Positions 17,275 through 25,486 of a DNA stretch of 38,446 bases are shown one piece after another. The notes under the pieces were generated by a model. The model saw only the letters and a list, made by a program, of their open reading frames with translations. It searched no databases and had not been told where the DNA came from. Each line of letters starts with the position of its first letter. The first letter of the stretch is position 1. This DNA is from Candidatus Sifarchaeum marinoarchaea (GTDB lineage: Archaea > Asgardarchaeota > Sifarchaeia > Borrarchaeales > Borrarchaeaceae). The stretch covers positions 1 to 38,446 of the forward strand of contig JAECRW010000001.1 in the NCBI GenBank assembly GCA_016294985.1, given 5' to 3'. The position numbers and the translations under genes are program-made.

Positions 17275-17689
17275 TCTATTGACATTTGTTGCTATTTAGG
17301 TCTTTTACTGACTTTACTTAAATTTCTGGTGATTATAAACATCCCTTTTCGTGAATAATCTCTGTCAGCAGCTTAATATAATTCTCATCAGCACAAAATA
17401 TATTTCTTCCGATTCTTATTTACACCCAGTTTCATTTTAGAAAGATTTGATAAAAGCTGTATTGTGAATTAATGCGGAAAAATCGCTTCTAACGAGATTA
17501 ACACCATTATTATTCGACATTTTACAATGATGACATTTCTTTTTCCTTCTTATAGTTTATTTTGTTCTAATGATGAAGATTTATGTTCTATTCAAAAAAT
17601 CTTTAAGGTAAAAGCAGTATTGTGGATTGTTAATTACCACTTTGACAAAATAATAATCATTATCAATCATGACAAAATTGGGGATTCGC
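17275..17689. other. Divergent intergenic region between the helical-repeat gene and hdrA fusion
   Basis: This stretch is A+T-rich. For the minus-strand gene, an AAATTTAAGT-like TATA candidate lies at about 17317-17326, some 45 bp before ATG 17274. For the plus-strand gene I see only weak candidates (CTTATAGTTT near 17547). The heptamer ATGATGA occurs near 17527 and again near 17568. No RNA gene is recognised. Confidence 0.35.
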
Positions 17690-20600
17690 ATGTCCACAAG
17701 CGCCATCCAAAACGTTCTCATTATAGGAGGAGGAGTGGCAGGCATACAAGCTGCACTAGACTTGGCAGCACAAGGTATTTCTGTTTACTTAGTAGAAAAA
17801 ACCCCCAGTATCGGCGGCAAAATGGCACAATTGGACAAGACTTTTCCAACAAATGACTGTTCAATGTGTATTTTAAGTCCAAAGATGGTTGAATGTTCCC
17901 GACATCCAAACATCAGACTTTGGACTTATAGTGAAGTGTTAGACGTTCAAAGGACTGACCAAGGTTATTATAAGGTTAAAATATTGAGAAAGCCGCGGTA
18001 CATAGACGAAGAGAAATGTACCGGCTGTGGAATATGCGCTATGCATTGTCCAGTGAAAATACTCAGCGAATTCAATGAAAGTCTTGATAAGAGAAGTGCA
18101 ACTTATGTTCCTTTTCCTCAGGCTGTCCCACTGATCTCCTCAATAGATGAAACTCATTGCCTTAATTTTCAATTTAAAATCTGTCAAACCTGTAAACACA
18201 TGTGTCCAGCAGAAGCTGTTGATTTTGACCAAAAGCCTATTGAGGCTATTATCGATGTTGCAGCAATCATTATAGCTACTGGTTTTGAACTTCTTGATCT
18301 TTCTCACTTTACGCGATATGGCTACTTGCAGTATAAAAATGTCTTAAGTTCTTTAGAATTTGAACGCCTCCTTAGCGCGTCTGGACCTACCGGAGGGCAT
18401 GTATTATGTCCATCAAATGGAAAAGAGCCGAAAACCATCGCCTTTATTGCTTGTGTAGGATCTAGGGATTGTGTTCACGCTAATGCCCGCCCGTATTGCT
18501 CAAAAATCTGTTGTACTTATGCAACAAAGCAGGCTATTATTGCACGTGAGCATGATCCACATATAGATGCGTATATCCTTTACAACGATCTTCGGACATT
18601 TGGCAAGGGTTTTGAAGAGTATATCACCAAAGCTGAAAATATCTACAATATAAACTATCTTAAATCATTGCCAGGCGAGATAATGGAGGATTCTCAAACT
18701 GGAGAACTGCTCGTTGGATACGGAGATTTTACTACCCTTGAAAAGAAAATCCTTAGAGCGGATTTAGTTGTTCTGTGTCCGGCAATGATTCCCGCTAGTG
18801 GGAACGATGAATTATCACAAATCCTAGGAATAGGACTTGATGAATATGGTTTCTTTAAGGCAAAAGACGTTTCTGATCCTGTTGCCACAAACATCCCAGG
18901 TATTTTCCTAGCAGGTGCATGTGAAGGTGTAAAGGATATCCCACTGTCTGTGGCTCAAGCTAGCGCGGCGGCGGCAAAAGCAGCTCTTAGAACGGAGGTA
19001 GAAATAACAAAACCAGAACTAGTAATTGAGAAAGAACTAGCCTTAGAAGAAGAGCCCAGGATAGGCGCATTTATCTGTCACTGTGGAATCAACATTGGCG
19101 GTGTTGTTAAAGTACCTGAAGTTGTTGACTACGCAAAAACCCTCCCGAATGTCGTATATGCTACTGATAATTTATACACGTGTTCTTCTGACACTCAGGA
19201 ACTGATAAAAGAAAAGATAAAAGAACATCGATTAAATCGAGTTATTGTGGCTTCGTGTACACCCCGAACCCACGAACCATTATTTCGAAGCACAATCGAA
19301 GAGGCAGGACTAAATCCCTTCCTATTTGAGTTAGCCAATATTCGTGAACAGTGTAGCTGGATTCATATGCGCGAGCCAGAAGATGCTACCGAAAAAGCGA
19401 AAGATTTATTGCGGATGGCGGTAGCTCGTACTTCATTATTAGAACCGCAGGCTATTATTACGAAAGATGTAATTCCTGCAGCACTCGTGATTGGTGCTGG
19501 CGTTTCTGGCATGAGTAGTGCAAAAATAATAGCTGATAAGGGATTCAAAGTATACTTAGTTGAAAGAGACTGTTCGGTTGGCGGCTTTATTAAGAATCTA
19601 AAAAGCATTCGGACTCACGGAGATTACGAACAAGACACTAAAGAGATCATTAACGAGTTAGAAGAAAGTATACGTGTCCAAGAAAATATAGAGTTATTGG
19701 CATCAACGGAAATAAAAGAAGTTATTGGCTCAATTGGAGAGTTTTCGGTTACTTTACAGGGCGATACTGAACAAACCGTAAATGTAGGAACAATTATTGT
19801 AGCAACGGGTGGTACTGAATTAAAACCAGTCGGATATTATGGCTATGGTGAAATTGAAAGTGTATTAACGCAAACAGAGCTTGAAGAGTTGATACATGAA
19901 GGTAATTTAAACGAAGGCGGCACATTTGTTATGATAAACTGTGTGGGTGCAAGAGAAAAAGAGGGTCGTACATATTGTTCAGCTATATGTTGTGGCGAGA
20001 CGCTTAAGAACGCAAAAGCCCTAAAAGAAAAATATCCACACAGTAGCGTTGTTGTATTATACCGCGATTTGAGAGTATTTGGTGCAGGAGAAGAATATTA
20101 TCACGCTATTAGAGATAGCGGAGTACGCTTTTTGAGATATGATCCCGACAATCCACCAGAAGTAACTCAGCTTGCGGATGATAAGACACAAGTGAAAGTT
20201 TTTGATACTCTTTTAGAAACCACTTTTGTTATTCCAGCAGACAAAGTTATCCTCTCCACGCCATTAATCGCCCATAATAATAAAGCCTTAGCGGAAATGC
20301 TAAAAGTACCTACAGATTCACAAGGATTCTTTTTAGAGGCTCATGTGAAATTAAGACCTGTTGAATTTGCAACTGATGGGATTTACCTGGCTGGAACCGC
20401 ACAAGGTCCAAAAAATATTGAAGAGAGCATAGCTCATGCACAAGCCGCTGCCGCTAAAGCACTGATCCCGTTAGTACTTGGATATGTGGAATCTGAGCCA
20501 ATAGTTGGAGTTGTCGATCCAGAAGCTTGTGTTGGCTGCGAATTCTGTGTCGATGTCTGTCAATTCGGCGCAATATCGATGGAAGAAGTAGAAAGTGAAG

Positions 20601-21190
20601 AATTGGCATTTATTAAGGAGTTTAAAGCTGAAATCAACCCCGCCTTGTGCAAAGGATGTGGAACCTGCTCATCTGAGTGCCAAGTGGGTGCAATTCGCAT
20701 GCAGCATTTTACGGATGATCAGATTTTATCGATGGTTCATGCAGCACTTGAAGAACCTGCTACTTCTCCAGAACCTTTCATTGTGGCGTTCCTATGCAAC
20801 TGGTGTTCTTATGCTGGAGCTGATAATGCTGGAGTATCCAGATTCCAACAACCTACAAATGTGAGAAATATTCGTGTCATGTGTACTGGACGAATTGATA
20901 TGATTCATATTCTTGAAACGTTTGCGCTAGGGGCTGACGGCGTTTTGGTTATGGGATGTCACCCGGGTGACTGTCATTATATTGCAGGCAATCTTCGGAC
21001 AGAAGTACGTGTAAAATTCCTTACAGAAGTATTAGATGCAATTGGTTTGGAGTCTGAACGCTTAAGACTTGAATGGGTATCTGCATCTGAGGGTAAGAAG
21101 TTTGAAGAAGTTGTTACGAAGTTTGTGGAAACTATTAAAAAACTGGGACCTAGTCCTCATAGAAAAATTCCAGTAACGAAGGCAATCTAG
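17690..21190 (+). CDS. hdrA: HdrA-HdrA-ferredoxin-MvhD fusion (flavin-based electron-transfer subunit)
   Basis: This 1166-residue protein packs two HdrA units and MvhD into one chain. Order (from ATG 17690): FAD-binding GGGVAG (13-18); HdrA signature TFPTNDCSMCILSPKMVE with C57 and C60; [4Fe-4S] motif CTGCGICAMHC (110-120) plus CQTCKHMC; an HdrA N-terminal-type domain FICHCGINIGG (about 460-588); a second FAD site VIGAGVSG (600-607); two more [4Fe-4S] motifs (947-957 and 987-997); and MvhD (about 1030-1153) with all its cysteines (FLCNWC, MCTGR, GCHPGDC). HdrA carries the bifurcating FAD; MvhD takes electrons from a hydrogenase or formate dehydrogenase. The first half resembles QmoA and the second QmoB in layout. 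ATG 17690 has GGGGATT upstream; ATG 17669 would add seven residues. hdrC starts 11 nt after the stop. Confidence 0.93.
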   Translation: MSTSAIQNVLIIGGGVAGIQAALDLAAQGISVYLVEKTPSIGGKMAQLDKTFPTNDCSMCILSPKMVECSRHPNIRLWTYSEVLDVQRTDQGYYKVKILRKPRYIDEEKCTGCGICAMHCPVKILSEFNESLDKRSATYVPFPQAVPLISSIDETHCLNFQFKICQTCKHMCPAEAVDFDQKPIEAIIDVAAIIIATGFELLDLSHFTRYGYLQYKNVLSSLEFERLLSASGPTGGHVLCPSNGKEPKTIAFIACVGSRDCVHANARPYCSKICCTYATKQAIIAREHDPHIDAYILYNDLRTFGKGFEEYITKAENIYNINYLKSLPGEIMEDSQTGELLVGYGDFTTLEKKILRADLVVLCPAMIPASGNDELSQILGIGLDEYGFFKAKDVSDPVATNIPGIFLAGACEGVKDIPLSVAQASAAAAKAALRTEVEITKPELVIEKELALEEEPRIGAFICHCGINIGGVVKVPEVVDYAKTLPNVVYATDNLYTCSSDTQELIKEKIKEHRLNRVIVASCTPRTHEPLFRSTIEEAGLNPFLFELANIREQCSWIHMREPEDATEKAKDLLRMAVARTSLLEPQAIITKDVIPAALVIGAGVSGMSSAKIIADKGFKVYLVERDCSVGGFIKNLKSIRTHGDYEQDTKEIINELEESIRVQENIELLASTEIKEVIGSIGEFSVTLQGDTEQTVNVGTIIVATGGTELKPVGYYGYGEIESVLTQTELEELIHEGNLNEGGTFVMINCVGAREKEGRTYCSAICCGETLKNAKALKEKYPHSSVVVLYRDLRVFGAGEEYYHAIRDSGVRFLRYDPDNPPEVTQLADDKTQVKVFDTLLETTFVIPADKVILSTPLIAHNNKALAEMLKVPTDSQGFFLEAHVKLRPVEFATDGIYLAGTAQGPKNIEESIAHAQAAAAKALIPLVLGYVESEPIVGVVDPEACVGCEFCVDVCQFGAISMEEVESEELAFIKEFKAEINPALCKGCGTCSSECQVGAIRMQHFTDDQILSMVHAALEEPATSPEPFIVAFLCNWCSYAGADNAGVSRFQQPTNVRNIRVMCTGRIDMIHILETFALGADGVLVMGCHPGDCHYIAGNLRTEVRVKFLTEVLDAIGLESERLRLEWVSASEGKKFEEVVTKFVETIKKLGPSPHRKIPVTKAI

Positions 21191-21201
21191 GGTGGAAAAA
21201 A

Positions 21202-21735
21202 ATGGACGAACCAAGACAGATTGTAGATTTTTCTCGACTTGACTTTGAATTTTCAAATTACATCAAGCAAAACACTAATTCAAATCCTTTCGTATGCTTT
21301 ACTTGTCGAACATGTTCTTCACTATGTACTTCAGGAAAGGTTAACGTGCTTAACGTAGCTAAAATTGTTCGACAGATCGCTATTGGACTAAAAGACGATG
21401 TGCTCCGAAGTAAAGAAATTTGGACGTGCGCTACCTGTATGAAATGCCAAGAATTTTGCCCTCAAGGTGTAAATCCTTTAGATATGATTTATTTCCTTCA
21501 GAACAAGGCTGTAGAGGCAGGAATGCCTACAATTCCAAAAGCGTATGTTGAAATGGTTACTTCAATAGCAAAAATTGGTTTAATTCAACCTCCTCAAGAG
21601 GTAATCTCAGTAGATTTCGATGAATTCGACAGAGCGGAGCTAGAACTTCCCGAATTATCAATGCCTGACGCTGAGAAAATCAAGAAGAACTTATTGAAAA
21701 CTGGATTTCGCCAGGTGATTAAAGAACTGGATTAA
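21202..21735 (+). CDS. hdrC: HdrC, heterodisulfide reductase iron-sulfur subunit (system 1)
   Basis: The 177-residue protein has two [4Fe-4S] motifs, CFTCRTCSSLC (C32, C35, C38, C42) and CATCMKCQEFCP (C76, C79, C82, C86), separated by the helix typical of HdrC. It passes electrons between HdrA and the HdrB active site in the cytosol. The length matches soluble HdrC (about 180 residues). ATG 21202 is fixed by GGTGG 6 nt upstream. The gene lies 11 nt after hdrA and 28 nt before hdrB, so the three genes form an operon. Confidence 0.95.
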   Translation: MDEPRQIVDFSRLDFEFSNYIKQNTNSNPFVCFTCRTCSSLCTSGKVNVLNVAKIVRQIAIGLKDDVLRSKEIWTCATCMKCQEFCPQGVNPLDMIYFLQNKAVEAGMPTIPKAYVEMVTSIAKIGLIQPPQEVISVDFDEFDRAELELPELSMPDAEKIKKNLLKTGFRQVIKELD

Positions 21736-21763
21736 AGTTTCTTATGATAAAAAGGTGAATTTT

Positions 21764-22651
21764 ATGGATGTAGCATTATATCTTGGATGCACTATACCCA
21801 CGCAAGAGTATGCTTACGAAGTATCTGCAAGAGAGGTTTTACCACGCCTTGGAGTTAACCTAATAGATTTACAATATGCAGCTTGCTGTGGACAACCACT
21901 AAAAGGGCTTGACAATTTAGGCTGGCTATATTTAGCTTCAAGAACTATTGCATTGGCTGACCAACAAGGAGCAGAAACACTTTTAGCAATCTGTAATGGA
22001 TGTCATGTTTCAATTTGCGAAGCGAAACACGTTCTAGAATCAGATGATCATCTCCGAAAAACTATCGAAGAGATGTTAGCTGAGGAAGATCTTGAAATAA
22101 AGGGTCATGTTCGAATTAGACATCTATTAGATTTCCTCTATGATGATATAGGTCCACAAAAAATAAAAAAGGCATTAGAAAATAGTCAAAACTTTAATCC
22201 TTTGGTAAATCTAAAACTAGCCGCGCATTATGGATGCCACATTATTAGACCCAGTTCTATTGAGCGACCAGATCAGTTAGATGACCCTAGTAAGTTAGAG
22301 GCTTTGATTGAGGTTACAGGTGCCAGTACGGCAAAATATCCTGAAAGATTAGAGTGCTGTGGAGCTCCCATGCTAGCTATTGTTGATAAAGAATCGTTTC
22401 AAATCGCTGGAAACAAACTGATAGCTATTCAAAATCGAGGTTTCGATGGTGTCATCACAGTCTGTCCCTTTTGCGAGAGAATGCTCGAACGGCAAGAGAC
22501 TATCTCAAGAGTCACTGGACTAGATGTGTCTATATCCAGCATGTATTACACACAGTTGCTTGGGCTGGCACTGGGCATTGAAACTGAAAAATTAGGTCTT
22601 CAGTTAAACATGAGTTCTGTTGAAATAATTCTAAACAAGGTCACAAGATGA
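21764..22651 (+). CDS. hdrB: HdrB, heterodisulfide reductase catalytic subunit (system 1)
   Basis: This protein of about 295 residues has two complete CCG domains. The first is LGCTIP ... AACCGQ ... CNGC; the second is YGCHII ... ECCGAP ... CPFC. In HdrB these ligate two noncubane [4Fe-4S] clusters that split a disulfide such as CoM-S-S-CoB. In an organism without methanogenesis genes in view, the physiological disulfide or other acceptor is unknown. I chose ATG 21764 because GGTG lies 6 nt upstream; GTG 21755 would add three residues but overlaps that site. The gene is last in the hdrA-C-B operon and is followed by a hairpin terminator. Confidence 0.93.
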   Translation: MDVALYLGCTIPTQEYAYEVSAREVLPRLGVNLIDLQYAACCGQPLKGLDNLGWLYLASRTIALADQQGAETLLAICNGCHVSICEAKHVLESDDHLRKTIEEMLAEEDLEIKGHVRIRHLLDFLYDDIGPQKIKKALENSQNFNPLVNLKLAAHYGCHIIRPSSIERPDQLDDPSKLEALIEVTGASTAKYPERLECCGAPMLAIVDKESFQIAGNKLIAIQNRGFDGVITVCPFCERMLERQETISRVTGLDVSISSMYYTQLLGLALGIETEKLGLQLNMSSVEIILNKVTR

Positions 22652-22668
22652 ACTGCATATATCATTCT

Positions 22669-22705
22669 TCAACCTGATTTTTTCACTACTTGAGGTTGAT
22701 TTTTT
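22669..22705 (+). terminator. Hairpin plus T-run after hdrB
   Basis: TCAACCT (22669-22675) pairs with AGGTTGA (22693-22699), followed at once by TTTTTTC. A second T-run sits inside the loop; the dodecamer TGATTTTTTCAC occurs twice, at 22675 and 22697. It is placed 18 nt after the hdrB stop and just before the Roadblock promoter. Confidence 0.6.
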
Positions 22706-22725
22706 CACAAATCTTTTAAAACTGG

Positions 22726-22735
22726 TTTTATAAAG
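22726..22735 (+). promoter_or_regulatory. TATA box of the Roadblock gene
   Basis: TTTTATAAAG lies about 70 bp before the TTG start at 22802 and directly after the hdrB terminator, so the Roadblock gene probably has its own promoter. Confidence 0.5.
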
Positions 22736-22801
22736 GAATTTAGAAGAAACTTGATCTCAAACAGAATATAGATTTCAGTGAAACCTCTTTGGTGACATTC
22801 T

Positions 22802-23236
22802 TTGCATGTTTATGACAGCAGGCTATCTGATATTCTTTCTGAAGTTCTTTCAGGGTCATCGGAGATTAATGTTAGCCTCTTATGTTCGCATGAAGGTTTT
22901 CCAAAGGCGTTCGCTATGGATTTAAAAGCAGAGGAAGATGTTGTGCTCCTAGCAGCTATGTCAAGCGCAGTATATTCTATTTCAAATCAAGCCGTAACAC
23001 AATTAAATACGGGACCCCTCTTGACAACATCGATTGAAGGCGAAAGAGGGACTTTGTTATTAAAAGATTTAGGAGATTTTATTTTTGTTGCCCATGTCCC
23101 TAAAACTAAAACAGACAAAGAACTAGGCGCGAGGGTGAGAAGTTATCACATAGGCATTGCCATGAATGTTATGGAGGCAGCCGCTGAGAAGATTAAGAAG
23201 TACCTTGAGGATTTAGCGAAAGAGTCTTCTGAATAG
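22802..23236 (+). CDS. Roadblock/LC7 domain protein
   Basis: The 144-residue single-domain protein shows the Roadblock/LC7 pattern: an N-terminal helix, strand VSLLCSHEGFPKAFAM, helix EDVVLLAAMSSAVYSISN, strands around TTSIEGERGTLLLKDL and DFIFVAHVP, and a long C-terminal helix. Such proteins dimerise and regulate or anchor small Ras-like GTPases (MglB, LAMTOR-type); they are widespread in archaea and abundant in Asgard genomes. No GTPase gene is in the window. The start is TTG 22802, with GGTGA 6 nt upstream. The gene is separated from the hdr operon by a terminator and has its own TATA box. Confidence 0.85.
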   Translation: MHVYDSRLSDILSEVLSGSSEINVSLLCSHEGFPKAFAMDLKAEEDVVLLAAMSSAVYSISNQAVTQLNTGPLLTTSIEGERGTLLLKDLGDFIFVAHVPKTKTDKELGARVRSYHIGIAMNVMEAAAEKIKKYLEDLAKESSE

Positions 23237-23249
23237 CTATTTTTAGTTA

Positions 23250-23568
23250 GATGCTAGAAGTGAACTACTCCACCCTTACGGATGGAGCTTCCTGCGAGTC
23301 CTCCCAACCCTTGCGGGAAACTCTCGTTTTACGTTCGGCTGTGTGTCGCAGATCATCCCCCTTTGAGGATGGCCCGTCCACCTGGCATTCTGTGATAGCA
23401 ACCTTCAGTTGCAGCATCACACCATACGGATTCGTCAAATGCTATTGTACTGTTACCTTCGCGATTATTCGCGCGGGTTAGCAACTGTACGAATCCTCGC
23501 TCACAGGGGCGCCTCTTCTGTCATCCTACCGGGAGTTTTGTATCCCTGTCTTCCTCCCGATATTCATC
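23250..23568 (-). ncRNA. Structured omega-RNA-like transcript / right end of an IS200/IS605-type element
   Basis: This G+C-rich island reads best on the minus strand. Stems: 8 bp, 23428-23435 with 23489-23496 (GGATTCGT/ACGAATCC), enclosing CGCGA-TCGCG (23460-23473); a 5+5-bp stem at 23392-23420; CATCC/GGATG at 23354-23371; CCC-GCAA-GGG at 23308-23317; and an 8-bp stem at 23268-23287. The last stem is complete only as minus-strand RNA, because one pair is G-U there and C-A on the plus strand. It is preceded by GGAAG and followed by GTAGTTCAC, which recalls the right end and omega-RNA terminus of TnpB elements. A TATA box at 23591-23600 predicts a start near 23568. No intact tnpB lies upstream. 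It does not match RNase P or SRP RNA signatures. Confidence 0.5.
23265..23441 (-). pseudogene. Possible TnpB C-terminal tail overlapping the omega-RNA-like region
   Basis: The minus-strand frame ends with RKTRVSRKGWEDSQEAPSV, then RVE and a stop at 23265. Many TnpB genes end in QEAP-type tails, because the right-end hairpin of the element is itself translated. The frame opens only 58 codons upstream and contains neither the zinc ribbon nor the RuvC motifs, so at most this is the last part of a deleted tnpB. Confidence 0.4.
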
Positions 23569-23590
23569 ATAACTTTTCTGTGCAAAAAAA

Positions 23591-23600
23591 CTATATAAAG
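23591..23600 (-). promoter_or_regulatory. TATA box of the minus-strand structured RNA
   Basis: The minus strand reads CTTTATATAG followed by a T-run. It matches an archaeal TATA box and is correctly placed to start a transcript at about 23568 through the hairpin region. Confidence 0.4.
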
Positions 23601-23650
23601 CTAGCGGCTTTCATCCCCCCACCTTTCGGAAGGGGACTTCCCGCCGATAA
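23601..23650 (-). repeat. Second element-end-like hairpin (GGGAAG-type)
   Basis: On the minus strand GGCGGGAAGT leads into CCCCTTCC-GAAA-GGTGGGG and GATGAAAGCCGC. It is a G+C-rich stem with a GAAA loop, flanked by GGCGG/CCGC arms. Its GGAAG-hairpin layout resembles the 23268-23287 end, so it may be the other end of the same small element or the end of a second one. Confidence 0.4.
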
Positions 23651-23769
23651 AGTTAAAAATGAAGGCTATTTGTGAATTGATTTTGCTTGAATATCATTCT
23701 GTGTTGTCACCATTTTTTTCAAAAGAAAAATAAGAGGCAATGTCGATTTTATGATTAGGTGATTTAACT

Positions 23770-25377
23770 ATGAACGAAATGGATTGCCCAATTGTTGAGG
23801 TAACCGTTTATCACTCCGAAGCAGATATAAAACGAGCTGGAAAAATCCATCTTCCTGTTGGGCTTCAAAAGGTATTTTTAGCTGATGTTAGCTCAAAGAT
23901 AAACCAAGATTCTATCAGAGTCAATGGCCGAGGCTTTGGATCTATAATATCAACTGACATAAAATCTAAACTAGGTGTGCGAACACCGAACCCCGAAATC
24001 ATTTCCCTACTAGATGAACTAGAACATCTCAATTTAGAAAAGGCAAAGCTTGAAGCTGAAAAAAATGCATTATTACAACAACAAACTGGTTTGATTAGTT
24101 TATGGAACAAAACAACTCAGGAAGAACATTTCCTGAGACGATGGGCTATGGGCAAAACAACCCTCGAAAAACTAAAATCTCTCGAAAGTTACGTATTCCA
24201 GCAAGAATTTTCTACAAAACTGCTCGATCTTGATAATAAACTTAAGAAGTTACAGGAAAGGATTGATGACAAAAATGAACAACTAGAAATGCTAAGCGCT
24301 AGGGAAAGGGAAAAAACGGAAAGACTCTATGATGTCGTAATTAACGTCGATGTTGACCAAGAGTCTGATTTTGAGTTCGATATTACATATCGGATCTACG
24401 ATTCTTACTGGCATCCGACGTACGATATATCCCTTGAATCGGAATCAGCAAAAGTAGAACAATTTGTTCTAGTGAGGAATTCTACTTTTGAACCATGGAA
24501 TAATGCATACTTGACATTAAGTACCGTTTCGACAAGTGTAACGAGCATTCAAGAACCAGAGCCGTACTATATCTATTTAGGGACTCCTTATGTCGATAAA
24601 CCTAAGAGAGCAGCACGAAGAGATGAATTTGGAGCTGAAATGAAGGTGGCGGCTGATATGGATGACGCTTTCGCAGGTGCACCTTACGAGGAAGAACCGA
24701 TGCCTACAACAATGCCTCCTCCTGCGCCAGATTTGCAGGTTGTAGAAGCCGAATTGCGATCAGAAGGTGAAGTTCAGGTATTCAAATTGCCTGAGAAAGT
24801 CACAATTCCCCCTGATGGAGAGCCACATGGCTTTTTAGCACAAACTTATAAATTACCCTTCAAGCGAGAGTTTTACTGGGACGCATATCTTTCTAATGAA
24901 GTAATCGAACTTCTTAAGATTACAAATGGTGAAGTTACACTTCTTCTAGGTCGAGCGAAAGTATTTGAAGGTCAAGAATTTATTGGAGCTACGAACCTCC
25001 AAAAAATTGCGCCAAGCGAAGAATTTGATGCAGGAGCTAGAGTTAGTCCAACGATTAAAGCCGAAAAGAAACTCAAAGAATATGAGGCGGAGAAGACAGG
25101 GCTTGTCGGTAAGAAATCAACTCGTTATTATAAGTATCAGTTAAAAATCGAAAACCTTCGTGAACAAAACTCGATCATAACGGTTTATGATAGAATTCCA
25201 AAGTCACAAAGCGAAGAAGTAGAGGTTGTAATTAAATCAACGAAACCTGAGCCAAAGGAGAAGCGTTTGGGAATTCATAAATGGGAAATCGAAGTACCAG
25301 CAAAGAGTGAGTTTTTCATTGAATATGATTTTGTTATTGAATTTCCAAGAGGGGACAACGTCTATCCTTTACCGTAA
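23770..25377 (+). CDS. DUF4139 (MuiA-like) family protein
   Basis: The 535-residue protein has the layout of the DUF4140/DUF4139 family. It opens with VTVYHSEADIKRAGKIHLPV and LPVGLQKVFLADV, continues with a coiled coil (about 75-190), and then the DUF4139 beta-domain (ITYRIYDSYWHPTYDISLES ... WNNAYLTLSTV). A Pro-rich low-complexity insert (MPTTMPPPAPD, near residue 320) and the DRIPKSQSEEV stretch are also typical. No signal peptide is seen, unlike bacterial MuiA relatives. The function is unknown ('mucoidy inhibitor' is a historical name). ATG 23770 follows GATTAGGTGATTTAACT (GGTGA, 7-8 nt spacing). T-rich sequence after the stop (25394-25405) probably terminates it. Confidence 0.88.
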   Translation: MNEMDCPIVEVTVYHSEADIKRAGKIHLPVGLQKVFLADVSSKINQDSIRVNGRGFGSIISTDIKSKLGVRTPNPEIISLLDELEHLNLEKAKLEAEKNALLQQQTGLISLWNKTTQEEHFLRRWAMGKTTLEKLKSLESYVFQQEFSTKLLDLDNKLKKLQERIDDKNEQLEMLSAREREKTERLYDVVINVDVDQESDFEFDITYRIYDSYWHPTYDISLESESAKVEQFVLVRNSTFEPWNNAYLTLSTVSTSVTSIQEPEPYYIYLGTPYVDKPKRAARRDEFGAEMKVAADMDDAFAGAPYEEEPMPTTMPPPAPDLQVVEAELRSEGEVQVFKLPEKVTIPPDGEPHGFLAQTYKLPFKREFYWDAYLSNEVIELLKITNGEVTLLLGRAKVFEGQEFIGATNLQKIAPSEEFDAGARVSPTIKAEKKLKEYEAEKTGLVGKKSTRYYKYQLKIENLREQNSIITVYDRIPKSQSEEVEVVIKSTKPEPKEKRLGIHKWEIEVPAKSEFFIEYDFVIEFPRGDNVYPLP

Positions 25378-25393
25378 AATGAATTAAACCCTC

Positions 25394-25405
25394 TCTTTTT
25401 TCTTT
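25394..25405 (+). terminator. Poly-T terminator after the DUF4139 gene
   Basis: CTTTTTTCTTT begins about 18 nt after the stop. T-runs of this kind end transcription in archaea. No hairpin is visible. Confidence 0.4.
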
Positions 25406-25486
25406 AAAATCCGTTCTTGATTAGTAATCGAACTTAAAAAGATATGCAGTTGCAAATTGAAAAAGTAACATTGGAATTAAAAAAAA

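Noticed and set aside
17523..17580. C/D-box guide RNA
   Set aside because: Two ATGATGA motifs look like C boxes, but no CTGA D boxes at suitable spacing were found.
17527..17856. Plus-strand frame overlapping the start of the HdrA fusion
   Set aside because: Most of it is an alternate reading of the HdrA coding sequence; the upstream part is A+T-rich spacer.
23250..23568. RNase P RNA or SRP RNA
   Set aside because: A structured RNA of about 300 nt with a TATA box invited the thought, but I could not find the conserved GGAAAGTCC and ACAGAA..GGCTTA blocks of RNase P, or the GGTCAGG...AGCAGCC loop of SRP RNA.
23251..23675. Plus-strand frames of 76 and 88 codons in the G+C-rich island
   Set aside because: Their translations are Ser/Pro/Cys-rich without protein-like patterns, and the region is explained better by minus-strand hairpins and the end of an IS200/IS605-type element.
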